A DNA stretch of 64,000 bases from an uncultured Marinicella sp. (GCA_947502925.1 CANNBS010000004.1:62001-126000), one strand, 5' to 3'; positions 9,117 to 19,023 are shown, numbered from the stretch's first letter. Notes: generated by a model not told the origin, from the letters alone. Translations and numbers: made by a program.

Positions 9117-11435
9117 CTAAAACTGGTAGCTTAACGATAACCACAGATTGCGTGCTTTTTCTGTGGTGTTGTAATCATTGGTACACTCATACTCAAGTTC
9201 ACTGGCCGCCAGTAAACAAGTTCTGCCTGCTAAATCATCATCCAGTAAATTATTGATTCGGGCCGTAAAACTCAGCGACGAACTTATTTGATAGGTGGCC
9301 GCTAAATGAAACAGCTCATAGCTTTTATAATACAGAGTTTTAGATTCAGGCCCTTGTGGACCAGAAATATTAGCCGTGCCTCTAAAGCGCTTGCTGCGAA
9401 CTTCACTGATTAAAGACATGTTCAAATAATCTGTCCATCGCCAGTTCAGACTGGCATTAAACATATGATCCGGGGTGTTAACCAAAGGCAAGCCTTTGTC
9501 CTGACCACTTAGGACTTCACTGTCGGTAAATGTGTAATTGGCTTTTAATGACCAGCGATCATTAAACTGAAATCGGCCGTCCAACTCAACTCCTTGTGTT
9601 CTTGATTCATCCACATTGGCGCTTTGGCTGAAGTTTGTTATGCCTAAATCAGCCCAACCGGGGCCAACATCGACACAATCCACACCGGGCTGAGAAACTT
9701 CACAATTAGGTAAATTGTCCTGGCGAATTATTTTATCTTTGAAGTCATTATAAAATAAGGTGGCATTACCGCTGAAAATACCAGCACCGTTATAGTAAGC
9801 GGCTATTTCATAATTAATACTGGTTTCGGGTTGTAGGCTTGGCGTGCCAACAAACGGAATGGTTCCCTGGCCACCAAAGCCAACGATACCTGGAAAAAGC
9901 TCGTTGGGTTCGGGTGTTTTGTAGCCGGTACTCAAGCCTCCCTTAAAAGTCCAGGCACTGTTGGTATCAACATTTAAATACAACCGGGGACTTAATTGGC
10001 TACCAAAAATATTATGGTGATCGTATCGGGTACCGTAAGTTAGTGTACTTCGTGATGACATATCCCAGCTATCTTCGGCAAACAGAGCCCATTGGCGATG
10101 CGTTTGCAGTGTACCTGGATTGAACCCGGTTCCATAAAACCCAAAAGATCCATCTTCCATATCAGCTTCAAAGAATTGACCACCAACGATAAAATAGTGG
10201 TTGTTCCAGTTGGACTCAAAATGACTGTTTAAAATGGTATTGTCTAATTTCAACTGACGTTGAGGCCGGGGCAGAAACTGGCTATTTAATTGATTATAAA
10301 TGGCATCGGTTAATTCAGGCGAATTGCTACCTTGTTCGATCACTGCCTGATCCCAGATATCTTGTACCTGTAATCTTTCTTCTACAGTTAAGGGCAGCGA
10401 GCGTCCCAGGTTTTCACTGCGGCTTTTAGTCAGATAGGTGGTCCAGGTCCCAGATTCGAATGTACCCACATGGCCAATGACAGTTTGTTCTCTTTCAAAT
10501 CGTAAGTAAGGGGCATATCCCACCCGCGGATTAACTATGCCGCCTCGTAGTCGCCACAGGCTGACCGGGCTATCCAATGTACCTGATTGGCCTTTAGTGT
10601 TGTCGTACTTTTGTTTTGAGATATCATAATCCAATGAAATTTCATGCGCTTCATTGGCTTGATAATTCAAGGAAAACCCGCTGTTCCAATTGGTTGCAGC
10701 AACAATTTTCTTATCACCAAAGCTGCCTTCATCTTCCCATAAAGATCCATCGGGCAAGGGTAAAGAATCACTGTAACCGGGTTCTGAGTTTTCACGATCG
10801 TAAATACCGGCTCGAAATGAGAAACTTAAATTCTTTATTCCCGTGGGCCCGGTTAAAAATACATCAAACTTTCCGTCGTTACCATATTGGTTATCCTCTT
10901 GAATACCATAACTGGCCGTGATGCCACCGGTTAATGTGTCCAGGTTTTTTCGGGTAATGATGTTGATGACACCGCCAATTGCATCTGCACCATATAAAGT
11001 TGACATGGGACCTCGAACGACCTCAATTCGGTCAATGGCTTCCAGAGGTGGCATATACATAAACTGGTTATTGCCAAAATTGTTGGGTCCAATATTGCCC
11101 ACATCACTTTGTCGTCTGCCATTAAATAAAACCAGGGTATAGTCACTTGGCAGGCCGCGCATTGTTATACTAATGTTGCCGGTCTTATCTTGTCCGCTAC
11201 CAATATCAATACCCTCAATATCCCTGAGAGCATCAGCCAAACTGGTGAATGGTTTTGACTGAAGTTCTTCTCGCGTAACGACTGTGACACTTGCCGGTGC
11301 GTCTATCAATTTTTGCTCATAGCCACTGGCTGTCACAACCATGGCTTCCATGTGTTCGGCCTGATCGTCTTCGGCGTGAACGGCGCCAGAAAGACAGGTG
11401 CCAAAAAGCAGTGCCACTTTCAGTTTATTGTGCAT
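9117..11435 (-). CDS. TonB-dependent outer-membrane receptor, probably for iron-siderophore
   Basis: This 772-residue protein has a signal peptide (MHNKLKVALLFGTCLSGAVHA) and a TonB-box-like EAMVVTAS. A plug domain (about residues 30-150) includes DAPASVTVVTREEL and IEVVRGPMSTLYGADAIGGVINIITR. A large beta-barrel follows and ends in a terminal Phe (LSLSYQF). The ATG at 11435 is chosen because it gives the signal peptide; upstream in-frame codons overlap the control region. A near-perfect Fur-like box lies just upstream, which supports iron-regulated siderophore uptake of the CirA/FepA type. The exact ligand cannot be told from the sequence. Confidence 0.9.
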   Translation of the reverse strand: MHNKLKVALLFGTCLSGAVHAEDDQAEHMEAMVVTASGYEQKLIDAPASVTVVTREELQSKPFTSLADALRDIEGIDIGSGQDKTGNISITMRGLPSDYTLVLFNGRRQSDVGNIGPNNFGNNQFMYMPPLEAIDRIEVVRGPMSTLYGADAIGGVINIITRKNLDTLTGGITASYGIQEDNQYGNDGKFDVFLTGPTGIKNLSFSFRAGIYDRENSEPGYSDSLPLPDGSLWEDEGSFGDKKIVAATNWNSGFSLNYQANEAHEISLDYDISKQKYDNTKGQSGTLDSPVSLWRLRGGIVNPRVGYAPYLRFEREQTVIGHVGTFESGTWTTYLTKSRSENLGRSLPLTVEERLQVQDIWDQAVIEQGSNSPELTDAIYNQLNSQFLPRPQRQLKLDNTILNSHFESNWNNHYFIVGGQFFEADMEDGSFGFYGTGFNPGTLQTHRQWALFAEDSWDMSSRSTLTYGTRYDHHNIFGSQLSPRLYLNVDTNSAWTFKGGLSTGYKTPEPNELFPGIVGFGGQGTIPFVGTPSLQPETSINYEIAAYYNGAGIFSGNATLFYNDFKDKIIRQDNLPNCEVSQPGVDCVDVGPGWADLGITNFSQSANVDESRTQGVELDGRFQFNDRWSLKANYTFTDSEVLSGQDKGLPLVNTPDHMFNASLNWRWTDYLNMSLISEVRSKRFRGTANISGPQGPESKTLYYKSYELFHLAATYQISSSLSFTARINNLLDDDLAGRTCLLAASELEYECTNDYNTTEKARNLWLSLSYQF

Positions 11436-11464
11436 GTTTTCGCTCTTTTTAATAAAAACGCGAA

Positions 11465-11479
11465 TGATAATGAATATCA
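11465..11479 (-). promoter_or_regulatory. Fur box upstream of TonB receptor
   Basis: TGATAATGAATATCA matches the 7-1-7 Fur consensus TGATAATnATTATCA at 14 of 15 positions. It lies 30 bases before the receptor start, in the gap between apbE and the receptor gene. It implies iron repression of the receptor and a promoter separate from apbE. Confidence 0.75.
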
Positions 11480-11520
11480 ATAAAAATAACAAGTAAATAA
11501 TTATGCTTAATTTAGTGGTT

Positions 11521-12549
11521 TTAATTTAAAGTTAATTCTTGGCACGTTAAATGTAGGTTTCTGAGTCTCTTAAGCATATTAGGCGTGGCTTGGCACTGGT
11601 TGTTTCTTGCAATTATTAAGACATGTTCGACTCCCATTTGTCTGGCTATTAGTTGCCAATTATCTAAACCTGCAACAGCCAGTGCGGTGGCAGCTGCATC
11701 GGCGGTGATACCATCTTTAGCAATCACAGTGACAGAAAGAATGTCCTTAATCGGAAAACCGGTTCTGCTATCCAAGATATGGGCATACCTTTGACCATTA
11801 AACTCTTTATACCTTTGATAATTTCCTGATGTAAATATCGCCTCATTGCCCAAGACGTCCAGTGCGGCGACAACACCTTTGTCAGTTGGAGACTGAATAC
11901 CTATATGCCAGTTTCTTTTTTGTTTATGACCAATGGCACGCAAGTCACCGCCGGCATTAACGATGGCGTTTTCAATGCCATGCTGCTGAATAATCTGAAT
12001 GGCTTTATCAACGGCCAGTCCTTTGGCAATGCCACCAAAGTCCAGCCATATACGGCGATTATTACTGCTTAGATATGATTGAACAAGGTTTAAGTTATCA
12101 ACGCTTAATTGTTGATTGGTTAAATGTTCAATGTCCTGAGTTGGCGGCGGCGGTGTGGTGATTGGATAAGTATCTGTGTGAAAGCCCCAGATATTAATTA
12201 ATTCACCGATTGTGGGATTAAAAAGGTGGTTAGATTGTCGACTTAACTCGATTACTCTTGTATAAAACCTAATTTCGGAATGACTGAGTTGGACGGTTTC
12301 ACCCGCACGTAGTTTTTGATTAATGTCATGTAGCCGGCCCGGTTTCCAGGCGTGCCATTGGGTGTGCATTTGCTTGAATAATTCAGAGACTGATGTCAGG
12401 GCTTGTTGTGTTTGTCTCGGGTTATCGTGCCAGATAGTGATATTTACTATTGTGCCAAACACATAGAGTTTCTGATCTGTTTGTTTGCTTTGGGGTTGAC
12501 ATGCATACAGACAAAAGATGGAAAGGATTAAAAAACTATTTTTTAGCAT
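11521..12549 (-). CDS. apbE: FAD:protein FMN transferase, lipoprotein (ApbE family)
   Basis: This 342-residue protein starts with a lipoprotein signal (MLKNSFLILSIFCLYAC), so it should be lipid-anchored at Cys17 and face the periplasm. ApbE enzymes covalently attach FMN to threonines of NQR, RNF and related respiratory proteins, using FAD and Mg2+. Family motifs are LDFGGIAKGLAVDKA, NAIVNAGGDLRAIG and the C-terminal TADAAATALAVAG metal-binding region. It lies upstream of the TonB receptor on the same strand, but a Fur-like box in the gap suggests the two are not simply one operon. Length is normal for the family. Confidence 0.92.
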   Translation of the reverse strand: MLKNSFLILSIFCLYACQPQSKQTDQKLYVFGTIVNITIWHDNPRQTQQALTSVSELFKQMHTQWHAWKPGRLHDINQKLRAGETVQLSHSEIRFYTRVIELSRQSNHLFNPTIGELINIWGFHTDTYPITTPPPPTQDIEHLTNQQLSVDNLNLVQSYLSSNNRRIWLDFGGIAKGLAVDKAIQIIQQHGIENAIVNAGGDLRAIGHKQKRNWHIGIQSPTDKGVVAALDVLGNEAIFTSGNYQRYKEFNGQRYAHILDSRTGFPIKDILSVTVIAKDGITADAAATALAVAGLDNWQLIARQMGVEHVLIIARNNQCQATPNMLKRLRNLHLTCQELTLN

Positions 12550-12652
12550 AATGGTATTGTGAGTTTTCGTATTTAAAAATTCAGGTTAATCAGAACGCTC
12601 CATTTTAGTTCAGCTATCTGTAAGTTTCCTATCAGGAATGTATTTCTAAGGT

Positions 12653-12669
12653 ATAAATCACTGATTTAT
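12653..12669. promoter_or_regulatory. 17-bp perfect palindrome, candidate operator
   Basis: ATAAATCA, a central C, then TGATTTAT form a perfect odd palindrome in the divergent region (12550-12871) between apbE and the DUF819 gene. The size fits a dimeric repressor site. The regulator is unknown, and such an AT-rich palindrome could arise by chance. Apart from this and a weak promoter match I see nothing else in this gap. Confidence 0.35.
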
Positions 12670-12788
12670 GGCTGGCATATACGTTAGTCATATTCAAACC
12701 ACCACGGGTTATATTGGACTAGTCAGCATGAAGGGAAACAACAATAGTCTTGTATGTATTGCATATTACCTCACATAAAAACTGCCGT

Positions 12789-12816
12789 TTTAAATAAAAA
12801 AACTGGTTTTTATAAT
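12789..12816 (+). promoter_or_regulatory. Candidate sigma-70 promoter for DUF819 gene
   Basis: TTTAAA (12789-12794), a 16-base spacer and a perfect TATAAT (12811-12816) lie about 55 bases before the gene. The -35 element matches the consensus at only four of six positions. Confidence 0.4.
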
Positions 12817-12871
12817 TCAGGTTTAAAAAGTTTGTTAAACTGTGGTGCTTTGTATAGGACAAAGGCTCATC

Positions 12872-14116
12872 GTGGAACAACAATCATATTTTATTGAAAG
12901 TGATGCCGTCTTATTTGGCGTTTTGGCACTTATTCTAGGACTGATATTTTACACTAAACAGAGTAAACACCCATTCTGGGAAAAATTTTATACCTATATT
13001 CCAGCGTTACTTCTGTGTTACTTACTGCCTTCTTTTCTCACCACATTTGGTTTAATAAATGCTGCTGATTCAAACTTGTACTATATGGCTTCACGCTATT
13101 TACTGCCGGCGGCGCTGGTGCTGTTAACACTCAGCGTGGATTTAAAAGGCATAATCAGGCTGGGGCCGAAAGCCGGCATTATGTTTTTAACAGGAACTTT
13201 AGGCATTGTGATTGGTGGTCCGGTGGCGTTTATTGTCACACGCTGGTTATTCCCGGAAGCCTTTGCCGGATCCGGCGCGGAAGATATCTGGCGCGGTATG
13301 ACCACTTTGGCCGGTTCCTGGATTGGTGGCGGGGCCAATCAGGCAGCCATGATGGAGGTCTGGGAAGTATCGGGACCCGCATTTACCCAAATGGTCGCCA
13401 TCGATGTGGTGTGGGCCAATATCTGGATGTCCATTTTATTATTGATGGCAGCACGTGCCGCCACCATTGACGCCAAAACCGGCGCGGATGTATCAGCCAT
13501 CGAGCGTATCAAGTTAAAAATGGAGACTTTCCACGAACAGAATCTCAGGCCGGTTAAGATGGATGACCTGATGCTGATTTCCGCCATTGCCTTTGGTATT
13601 ACCGGCCTGGCGCATGCCATTGCTAACTGGCTGGGACCTGCCATTGGCACCACCTTTCCTTTACTGGCTGAAATGAACCTTGATTCGACCTTTTTCTGGC
13701 TGGTGATTATTGCCACTGCCGGCGGGGTTTTAATGTCCTTCACCAAAGCCCGTAACTTCGAAGGCGCCGGCGCTTCGGCCGTGGGTTCGGTGTTTATCTA
13801 TATTCTGGTGGCCACCATTGGTCTCAAAATGGATGTCACACAAATTAAGCCGTTCTTATTTGTTATCGGCGGCATCTGGATTTCCATTCATGCCGGCTTA
13901 TTGTTGCTGGTGGGTAAGCTGATTAAAGCGCCGGTGTTTTTCTTGGCAGTCGGTTCCCAGGCCAATGTCGGTGGTGCCGCTTCTGCCCCGGTGGTGGCCT
14001 CAGCCTTTCATGTGGCCCTGGCACCGGTGGGCGTTTTGCTGGCGGTCTTCGGTTATGTTGTCGGCACCTCAGCGGCGATGCTCACAGGTATTATATTGCA
14101 ATATTTAGCGACTTAA
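12872..14116 (+). CDS. DUF819 family membrane protein (YjcL-like)
   Basis: This protein of about 414 residues has roughly ten to twelve transmembrane segments. Conserved stretches include LAGSWIGGGANQAAM and GSQANVGGAASAPVVASAFH, typical of DUF819 proteins, which look like transporters. The substrate is unknown. I chose the GTG at 12872, which follows an AAAGG-type ribosome site; an upstream GTG at 12842 would add ten non-hydrophobic residues. It is followed closely by two small genes, probably in one operon. Confidence 0.8.
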   Translation: MEQQSYFIESDAVLFGVLALILGLIFYTKQSKHPFWEKFYTYIPALLLCYLLPSFLTTFGLINAADSNLYYMASRYLLPAALVLLTLSVDLKGIIRLGPKAGIMFLTGTLGIVIGGPVAFIVTRWLFPEAFAGSGAEDIWRGMTTLAGSWIGGGANQAAMMEVWEVSGPAFTQMVAIDVVWANIWMSILLLMAARAATIDAKTGADVSAIERIKLKMETFHEQNLRPVKMDDLMLISAIAFGITGLAHAIANWLGPAIGTTFPLLAEMNLDSTFFWLVIIATAGGVLMSFTKARNFEGAGASAVGSVFIYILVATIGLKMDVTQIKPFLFVIGGIWISIHAGLLLLVGKLIKAPVFFLAVGSQANVGGAASAPVVASAFHVALAPVGVLLAVFGYVVGTSAAMLTGIILQYLAT

Positions 14117-14119
14117 ATT

Positions 14120-14599
14120 ATGCGAATGCTCAAACGCCTTAAAAAAGCCAATACACCGGCTAAAATGAAACACCTGATGAACTGGTATGGCCCGTATTTG
14201 GGTGCCGGTATTCGCATTGAACACATTGCTGATAACTGGCAAAGTGTCACGGTCAGTATGAAACAACATTGGTATAACAGTAATGCCGTCGGTACCCATT
14301 TTGGTGGCTCTTTGTATGCCATGGTGGATCCGCATTATATGTTGATGCTGATGCGAATTTTAGGCCCTGATTATATTGTTTGGGATAAAGCGGCTGCCAT
14401 TAATTTTGTCAAACCGGGTCGCGGTAAAGTGACCGCCACCATGTCAATCACGGATGAAGAAATCGAGCGCATAAAACAGGTCACCGCAATGGGGGAAAAA
14501 GATTTACCGGTTTATAAGCTGAAAATCACCGATGAATCCGGTGAGACGGTGGCTGAAGTCGATAAAACCCTCTATATTCGAAAAAAACGCGATGAATAA
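14120..14599 (+). CDS. DUF4442 hotdog-fold protein (YiiD/thioesterase-like)
   Basis: This 159-residue protein contains GTHFGGSLYAMVDPHYMLMLMRILG and YIVWDKAAAINFVKPGRG, the signature region of DUF4442 proteins, which adopt the hotdog fold seen in acyl-CoA thioesterases. A substrate cannot be named. It starts three bases after the DUF819 gene and its stop overlaps the next gene by eight bases, so the three are likely co-translated. Confidence 0.78.
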   Translation: MRMLKRLKKANTPAKMKHLMNWYGPYLGAGIRIEHIADNWQSVTVSMKQHWYNSNAVGTHFGGSLYAMVDPHYMLMLMRILGPDYIVWDKAAAINFVKPGRGKVTATMSITDEEIERIKQVTAMGEKDLPVYKLKITDESGETVAEVDKTLYIRKKRDE

Positions 14600-14969
14600 G
14601 GACGATGACATTCTGATTCGTATTGGCGGCAAAACCCATCGGCTGCAAGATGATGATCCGCAGTCATTACAGAAAATCCCCTGGCCACAGCGAAAACGCC
14701 TGATCAGTCTGTTAGAAGCCATGAAAAAAGCGGACTATGTTGAGCCCGGCCCGACTGGGGATTCACAAACACAAATCGAGACACTAAAACCTGAAACACG
14801 CGTCAGAGCAAACGCTGAAAAGCCCATGCCGCAGGACAGTGATGCCATGATGCAGCGGTTTTTGGCGGAACAACAAAGCCATAAGTCGTCCATACCGTCA
14901 AAGGCCGCCGTTTATAAATGGTTTCTCATTATATTTGCCATTATTTTTATACTGGTATTAATCCTCTAA
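14592..14969 (+). CDS. Small C-terminally anchored hypothetical protein
   Basis: This protein of 125 residues is not recognised. Its soluble, charged N-terminal part begins MNKDDDILIRIGGKTHRLQDDD, followed by a polar linker and a single C-terminal transmembrane helix (about residues 105-125, YKWFLIIFAIIFILVLIL), so it should be tail-anchored in the inner membrane. The start at 14592 overlaps the end of the DUF4442 gene; longer in-frame starts lie deeper inside that gene. Role unknown. Confidence 0.6.
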   Translation: MNKDDDILIRIGGKTHRLQDDDPQSLQKIPWPQRKRLISLLEAMKKADYVEPGPTGDSQTQIETLKPETRVRANAEKPMPQDSDAMMQRFLAEQQSHKSSIPSKAAVYKWFLIIFAIIFILVLIL

Positions 14970-15005
14970 TTAGCCGAGATTAAGCGCCTCAACCCGCGCT
15001 AATAC

Positions 15006-15034
15006 TTGAAAAAAAAGCCCGTTTCAGGTATAAC
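15006..15034 (+). promoter_or_regulatory. Sigma-70 promoter of acnA
   Basis: TTGAAA (15006-15011), a 17-base spacer and TATAAC (15029-15034) form a near-consensus promoter. The predicted transcript has a leader of roughly 75 bases before acnA. Confidence 0.65.
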
Positions 15035-15116
15035 AATTATTAATTACATTGTTTAGAAACCAGGTTTTTTTAAAAGACCATGGTTTCTTATTTTACCCAT
15101 TTTTAAGGAGTATATG

Positions 15117-17915
15117 ATGGCCAACCAAGATCCCTATGGTGTTAAAAAAACACTTCAAGTTAATAATAAAAGCTACGACTACTTCAGTTTAAAGGCCCTT
15201 CAAGAACAAGGACATGCCATCGAAAAATTACCGTTTTCGATTCGAATTTTATTGGAAAATGCGGTACGTAATCATGATGGTTTTGGTGTCACCAAGGAAC
15301 ACATTGACACATTATTAAACTGGCAACCCGAAGGCTCAGATGATGATATTCCTTTTAAACCGGCCAGGGTCTTAATGCAGGATTTTACCGGTGTGCCGGC
15401 GGTGGTGGATATTGCCGCGATTCGATCGGAAGTGGCGCGTAAGGGTAAGAATGTGGATTTAATTAACCCCCTGATTCCGGTGGATCTGGTGATTGATCAT
15501 TCGGTACAAATTGATTATTTCGGAACCCGTGATTCGTATCAGCGCAATATGGAAATGGAATATGAACGTAACAAGGAGCGTTATCAATTGCTGAAATGGG
15601 CACAAAATTCATTCACAAACTTTTCTGTGGTACCGCCGGGCATGGGTATCTGTCATCAGGTGAACTTAGAATATTTGTCACAAGGTGTGATTGCCCGTGA
15701 CGGTCAATTATTTCCTGACACTTTAGTCGGTACAGACAGCCATACACCGATGGTTAACGGTATTGGTGTGGTTGCCTGGGGCGTGGGCGGTATTGAAGCA
15801 GAAGCGGCCATATTGGGTCAGCCCATTTATATGATTATGCCGGAAGTGGTGGGCTTAAAACTCACCGGTGACTTACCGTTGGGTTCGACGGCCACGGATT
15901 TGGTGTTATCAGTGGCCGAATTACTGCGCTCTCATGGCGTGGTCGGTAAATTTGTGGAAGTTTTTGGCGATGGTCTGGATAATTTATCCGTACCGGATCG
16001 GGCCACACTGGGTAATATGTCCCCGGAATTTGGTTGTACCATCACCTATTTCCCGATTGATGACAAAACTCTGGAATATATGCGCACCAGTAACCGTTCA
16101 GAGGAACAGATTAAACAGGTGGAAGCCTATTGTAAAGAAAATATGCTGTGGCGCGAGAATGAAGAAGCCATTAATTACTCAACTGTTTTGGAGCTGGATA
16201 TCAGCGACATTAAACCGACGGTGGCCGGGCCTAAATTACCGCAACAAAAAATATTATTGGAAAACATAAAACCGAAATTCGGTGATTTATTGCATGGTGG
16301 GTTTGGTCGCACATACATTGAACAGAATAAGCGCGAGACATTGCGCGATATGGAAGTGCGGTTTTTAGAAGAAGGCGGTGGACAGACTGAGGAGCTTGAA
16401 AATACAGAGGAATTAGAAAGTAAAATCCATGATGCCAAGGACGACAATGGCCTGAAAACGGTGTGGATAGATGAAGATCGTATCAAGTATAAATTATCTG
16501 ATGGCTCCATTGCCATTGCCGCCATCACCTCTTGTACCAATACCTCCAATCCATTCGTTATGATTGGTGCCGGTTTGGTGGCGCGTAATGCCAGAAAACG
16601 GGGTATCGACGTCAAACCCTGGGTGAAGACCTCTTTAGCACCGGGTTCAAAAGTGGTGACTGATTATCTTGAAAAAGCTGACTTAATGCGGGATTTTGAA
16701 GCGTTGCAGTTCCATTTGGTTGGTTATGGTTGTACTTCATGTATTGGTAATTCCGGACCTCTGCTACCGAAAGTTGAACAAGCCGTGAAAGAACACGACC
16801 TGGTGGTGACTTCTGTGTTGTCCGGTAATCGCAACTTTGAAGCCCGAATTCATCCGCTGGTAAAAATGAATTTCCTGATGTCGCCGATGCTGGTGGTGGC
16901 TTTTGCCCTGGCCGGTCGTGTTGATATTGATATGGAGAAAGAACCCTTGAGCTTCGATAAAAACGGTGATCCGGTTTATTTAAAAGACATCTGGCCCAGT
17001 GACGATGAAATTAATGCCATTATGGCGGATGTGCTAACGCCTGAGGATTTTGCCAAAAACTATGGTGAAATTTTTGCCGGTAATGAAATCTGGCAACAAT
17101 TACCGGTGGCCGAAGGCGAACTGTACAAATGGGAAGACGAGTCAACCTATGTGCAGGAAATCCCGTTCTTTGAAAACATTTCAGAACAGCCGCCGGAATT
17201 AGAAAATATTGAAGGTGCTCGGGCGCTGTTAAAACTGGGCGACAGCACCTCAACTGACCATATTTCACCGGCGGGATCATTTTCAGCGGATTCTGCCGCC
17301 GGTCAATATTTAATCAGCAAGGGTGTGGATCCTGAAGATTTTAATTCTTATGGTTCCAGACGCGGTAATGACGAAGTGATGGTGCGCGGTACCTTCGCCA
17401 ATGTCCGGATTAATAATGAACTGGTGGATAAAGAAGGTGGTTTCACTAAATACTTACCAACAGGCGAAGAGATGACTGTGTTTGATGCGGCTCAAAAATA
17501 TCGTGAAAATAACACACCTCTTGTGGTCTTGGGCGGTAAAGAATATGGCAGTGGTTCGTCCCGTGACTGGGCCGCCAAAGGCACCGCCCTATTAGGAATT
17601 AAAGCGGTGTTGGTGGACAGTTATGAACGTATTCACCGCAGCAATCTGGTGGGTATGGGCGTCATGCCGTTACAATATAAAGACGGTGAAAATGCCGCCA
17701 GCTTAGGCCTGGATGGCACCGAAACGTTTACCATCAGCGGGATTGCCGAAGGCTTAACACCGCAGAAAGAAGTGACGGTGAAAGCGGTTAAAGACAATGG
17801 CGAAGAAGTTAATTTCAAAGCCGTGGCACGCTTGGATTCTGAGATTGAAATTGCCTATTACCAACACGGCGGTATTTTGCAGTACGTGTTGCGTGATTTT
17901 CTGAAAGAGGCATAA
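15117..17915 (+). CDS. acnA: Aconitate hydratase A
   Basis: This protein of about 932 residues interconverts citrate and isocitrate in the TCA cycle with a 4Fe-4S cluster. The cluster ligands are visible as Cys473 (SCTNTSNP) and Cys539/Cys542 (GYGCTSCIGNSG). The C-terminal swivel domain contains YGSRRGNDEVMVRGTFAN and KEYGSGSSRDWAAKG with the catalytic serine and arginine. It is about 40 residues longer than E. coli AcnA (891), partly from an acidic insert before the first ligand cysteine (around residues 430-450). An AAGGAG ribosome site favours the ATG at 15117 over the adjacent ATG at 15114. Confidence 0.96.
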   Translation: MANQDPYGVKKTLQVNNKSYDYFSLKALQEQGHAIEKLPFSIRILLENAVRNHDGFGVTKEHIDTLLNWQPEGSDDDIPFKPARVLMQDFTGVPAVVDIAAIRSEVARKGKNVDLINPLIPVDLVIDHSVQIDYFGTRDSYQRNMEMEYERNKERYQLLKWAQNSFTNFSVVPPGMGICHQVNLEYLSQGVIARDGQLFPDTLVGTDSHTPMVNGIGVVAWGVGGIEAEAAILGQPIYMIMPEVVGLKLTGDLPLGSTATDLVLSVAELLRSHGVVGKFVEVFGDGLDNLSVPDRATLGNMSPEFGCTITYFPIDDKTLEYMRTSNRSEEQIKQVEAYCKENMLWRENEEAINYSTVLELDISDIKPTVAGPKLPQQKILLENIKPKFGDLLHGGFGRTYIEQNKRETLRDMEVRFLEEGGGQTEELENTEELESKIHDAKDDNGLKTVWIDEDRIKYKLSDGSIAIAAITSCTNTSNPFVMIGAGLVARNARKRGIDVKPWVKTSLAPGSKVVTDYLEKADLMRDFEALQFHLVGYGCTSCIGNSGPLLPKVEQAVKEHDLVVTSVLSGNRNFEARIHPLVKMNFLMSPMLVVAFALAGRVDIDMEKEPLSFDKNGDPVYLKDIWPSDDEINAIMADVLTPEDFAKNYGEIFAGNEIWQQLPVAEGELYKWEDESTYVQEIPFFENISEQPPELENIEGARALLKLGDSTSTDHISPAGSFSADSAAGQYLISKGVDPEDFNSYGSRRGNDEVMVRGTFANVRINNELVDKEGGFTKYLPTGEEMTVFDAAQKYRENNTPLVVLGGKEYGSGSSRDWAAKGTALLGIKAVLVDSYERIHRSNLVGMGVMPLQYKDGENAASLGLDGTETFTISGIAEGLTPQKEVTVKAVKDNGEEVNFKAVARLDSEIEIAYYQHGGILQYVLRDFLKEA

Positions 17916-17918
17916 AAA

Positions 17919-18278
17919 ATGGCACAAATGGATATTGTTACCAAGCGAATTTACGACGATGCGGCCAAACGAGACGGTCACCGGGTTTTGGTGGATCGTC
18001 TCTGGCCGCGTGGCGTCAGTAAAGATGACGCCCGTTTGGATGACTGGTGCAAGGAACTGGCACCGTCCGATGATTTACGGACATGGTTTGATCATGACGC
18101 CGACAAGTTTGATGAATTTGCCAAAAAGTATAAAAAAGAACTGAATGACTGCGATGATAAGCTTGATGAATTGGTGGATATCGCAAAAGATAAGCGCGTC
18201 ACACTTTTGTATGGCGCCAAAGATGAAGAACATAATCAGGCAGTGGTGTTAAAAGAGGTGCTGTGTGAACGAGGCTGA
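17919..18278 (+). CDS. DUF488 family protein
   Basis: This 119-residue protein has the family signature RVLVDRLWPRGVSKDDARLDDWCKELAPS, followed by the FDHDADKFDEFAKKYKKEL region and VTLLYGAKDEEHNQA. DUF488 proteins are widespread small cytoplasmic proteins of uncertain function. It starts three bases after acnA and overlaps the following YggS-type gene by 14 bases, so it is probably read in the acnA transcript. Confidence 0.85.
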   Translation: MAQMDIVTKRIYDDAAKRDGHRVLVDRLWPRGVSKDDARLDDWCKELAPSDDLRTWFDHDADKFDEFAKKYKKELNDCDDKLDELVDIAKDKRVTLLYGAKDEEHNQAVVLKEVLCERG

Positions 18279-19023
18279 TCAGGCTCATAAAGACATCGCC
18301 CACAACCTTGGCATCATCGATAAACGCATCCAACAAGCCTGTATTAAGGCCGGTCGGAAGCGTGAGGATGTTCGCTTGTTACTGGCCAGTAAAACCGTGG
18401 ATGTGCCACGCATTGAACAGGCCTTGTCGTTGATGGATAAGCCTCTGATGGGCGAAAACCGGGTGCAGGAACTGGAGCAAAAAGGGCCTGAACTTAAAGA
18501 ACCACGTCCTGAAGTTCATTTTATCGGGCATTTACAAAGTAATAAGATTAAGCACGTTTTGCGCTGGGCGGATTGTATTCAGTCAGTGGATCGCCTGTCG
18601 CTGGCGAAAAAGTTACAAAACAGACTCGAATTTGAAGACAAGCACATCGATGTCCTGGTTCAGGTCAACACCTCATATGAGGACAGTAAGTTCGGGGTAA
18701 AGCCAGAAAACGCGATAGCGCTGGTCAAAAAAATCAGCGCGTTCGATCGCATACACATCAAAGGCCTGATGACCATCGGCTTATTTTCTGATGACAAAGA
18801 TAAAGTGCGTGCCTGTTTTAAACGGCTGGTGACGATTCAGCAGGACATCGTATCTCAACAAATCCCCCATGTAGAGATGAACGAATTATCCATGGGCATG
18901 AGCGGCGATTTAGAGATTGCCATCGAAGAAGGCGCCACCATTATTCGGGTGGGCACCGCCATTTTCGGCGAACGTCAGTATCCCGATTCCTATTACTGGA
19001 ACGAATCAGCCAAGGAAAACTAA
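18265..19023 (+). CDS. yggS: YggS/PROSC-family PLP homeostasis protein
   Basis: This 252-residue single-domain TIM-barrel protein binds pyridoxal phosphate and buffers the cellular PLP pool; the PLP lysine is Lys43 in LLLASKTV. Other family segments are GENRVQELEQK, HFIGHLQSNKIKHVL, GLMTIG and ELSMGMSGDLEIAIEEGATIIRVGTAIFG. The GTG start at 18265 follows a GAGGT ribosome site and overlaps DUF488. In many gammaproteobacteria yggS neighbours pilT, but here the neighbours differ. It converges on the LOG-family gene with a four-base overlap of stop regions. Confidence 0.93.
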   Translation: MNEADQAHKDIAHNLGIIDKRIQQACIKAGRKREDVRLLLASKTVDVPRIEQALSLMDKPLMGENRVQELEQKGPELKEPRPEVHFIGHLQSNKIKHVLRWADCIQSVDRLSLAKKLQNRLEFEDKHIDVLVQVNTSYEDSKFGVKPENAIALVKKISAFDRIHIKGLMTIGLFSDDKDKVRACFKRLVTIQQDIVSQQIPHVEMNELSMGMSGDLEIAIEEGATIIRVGTAIFGERQYPDSYYWNESAKEN

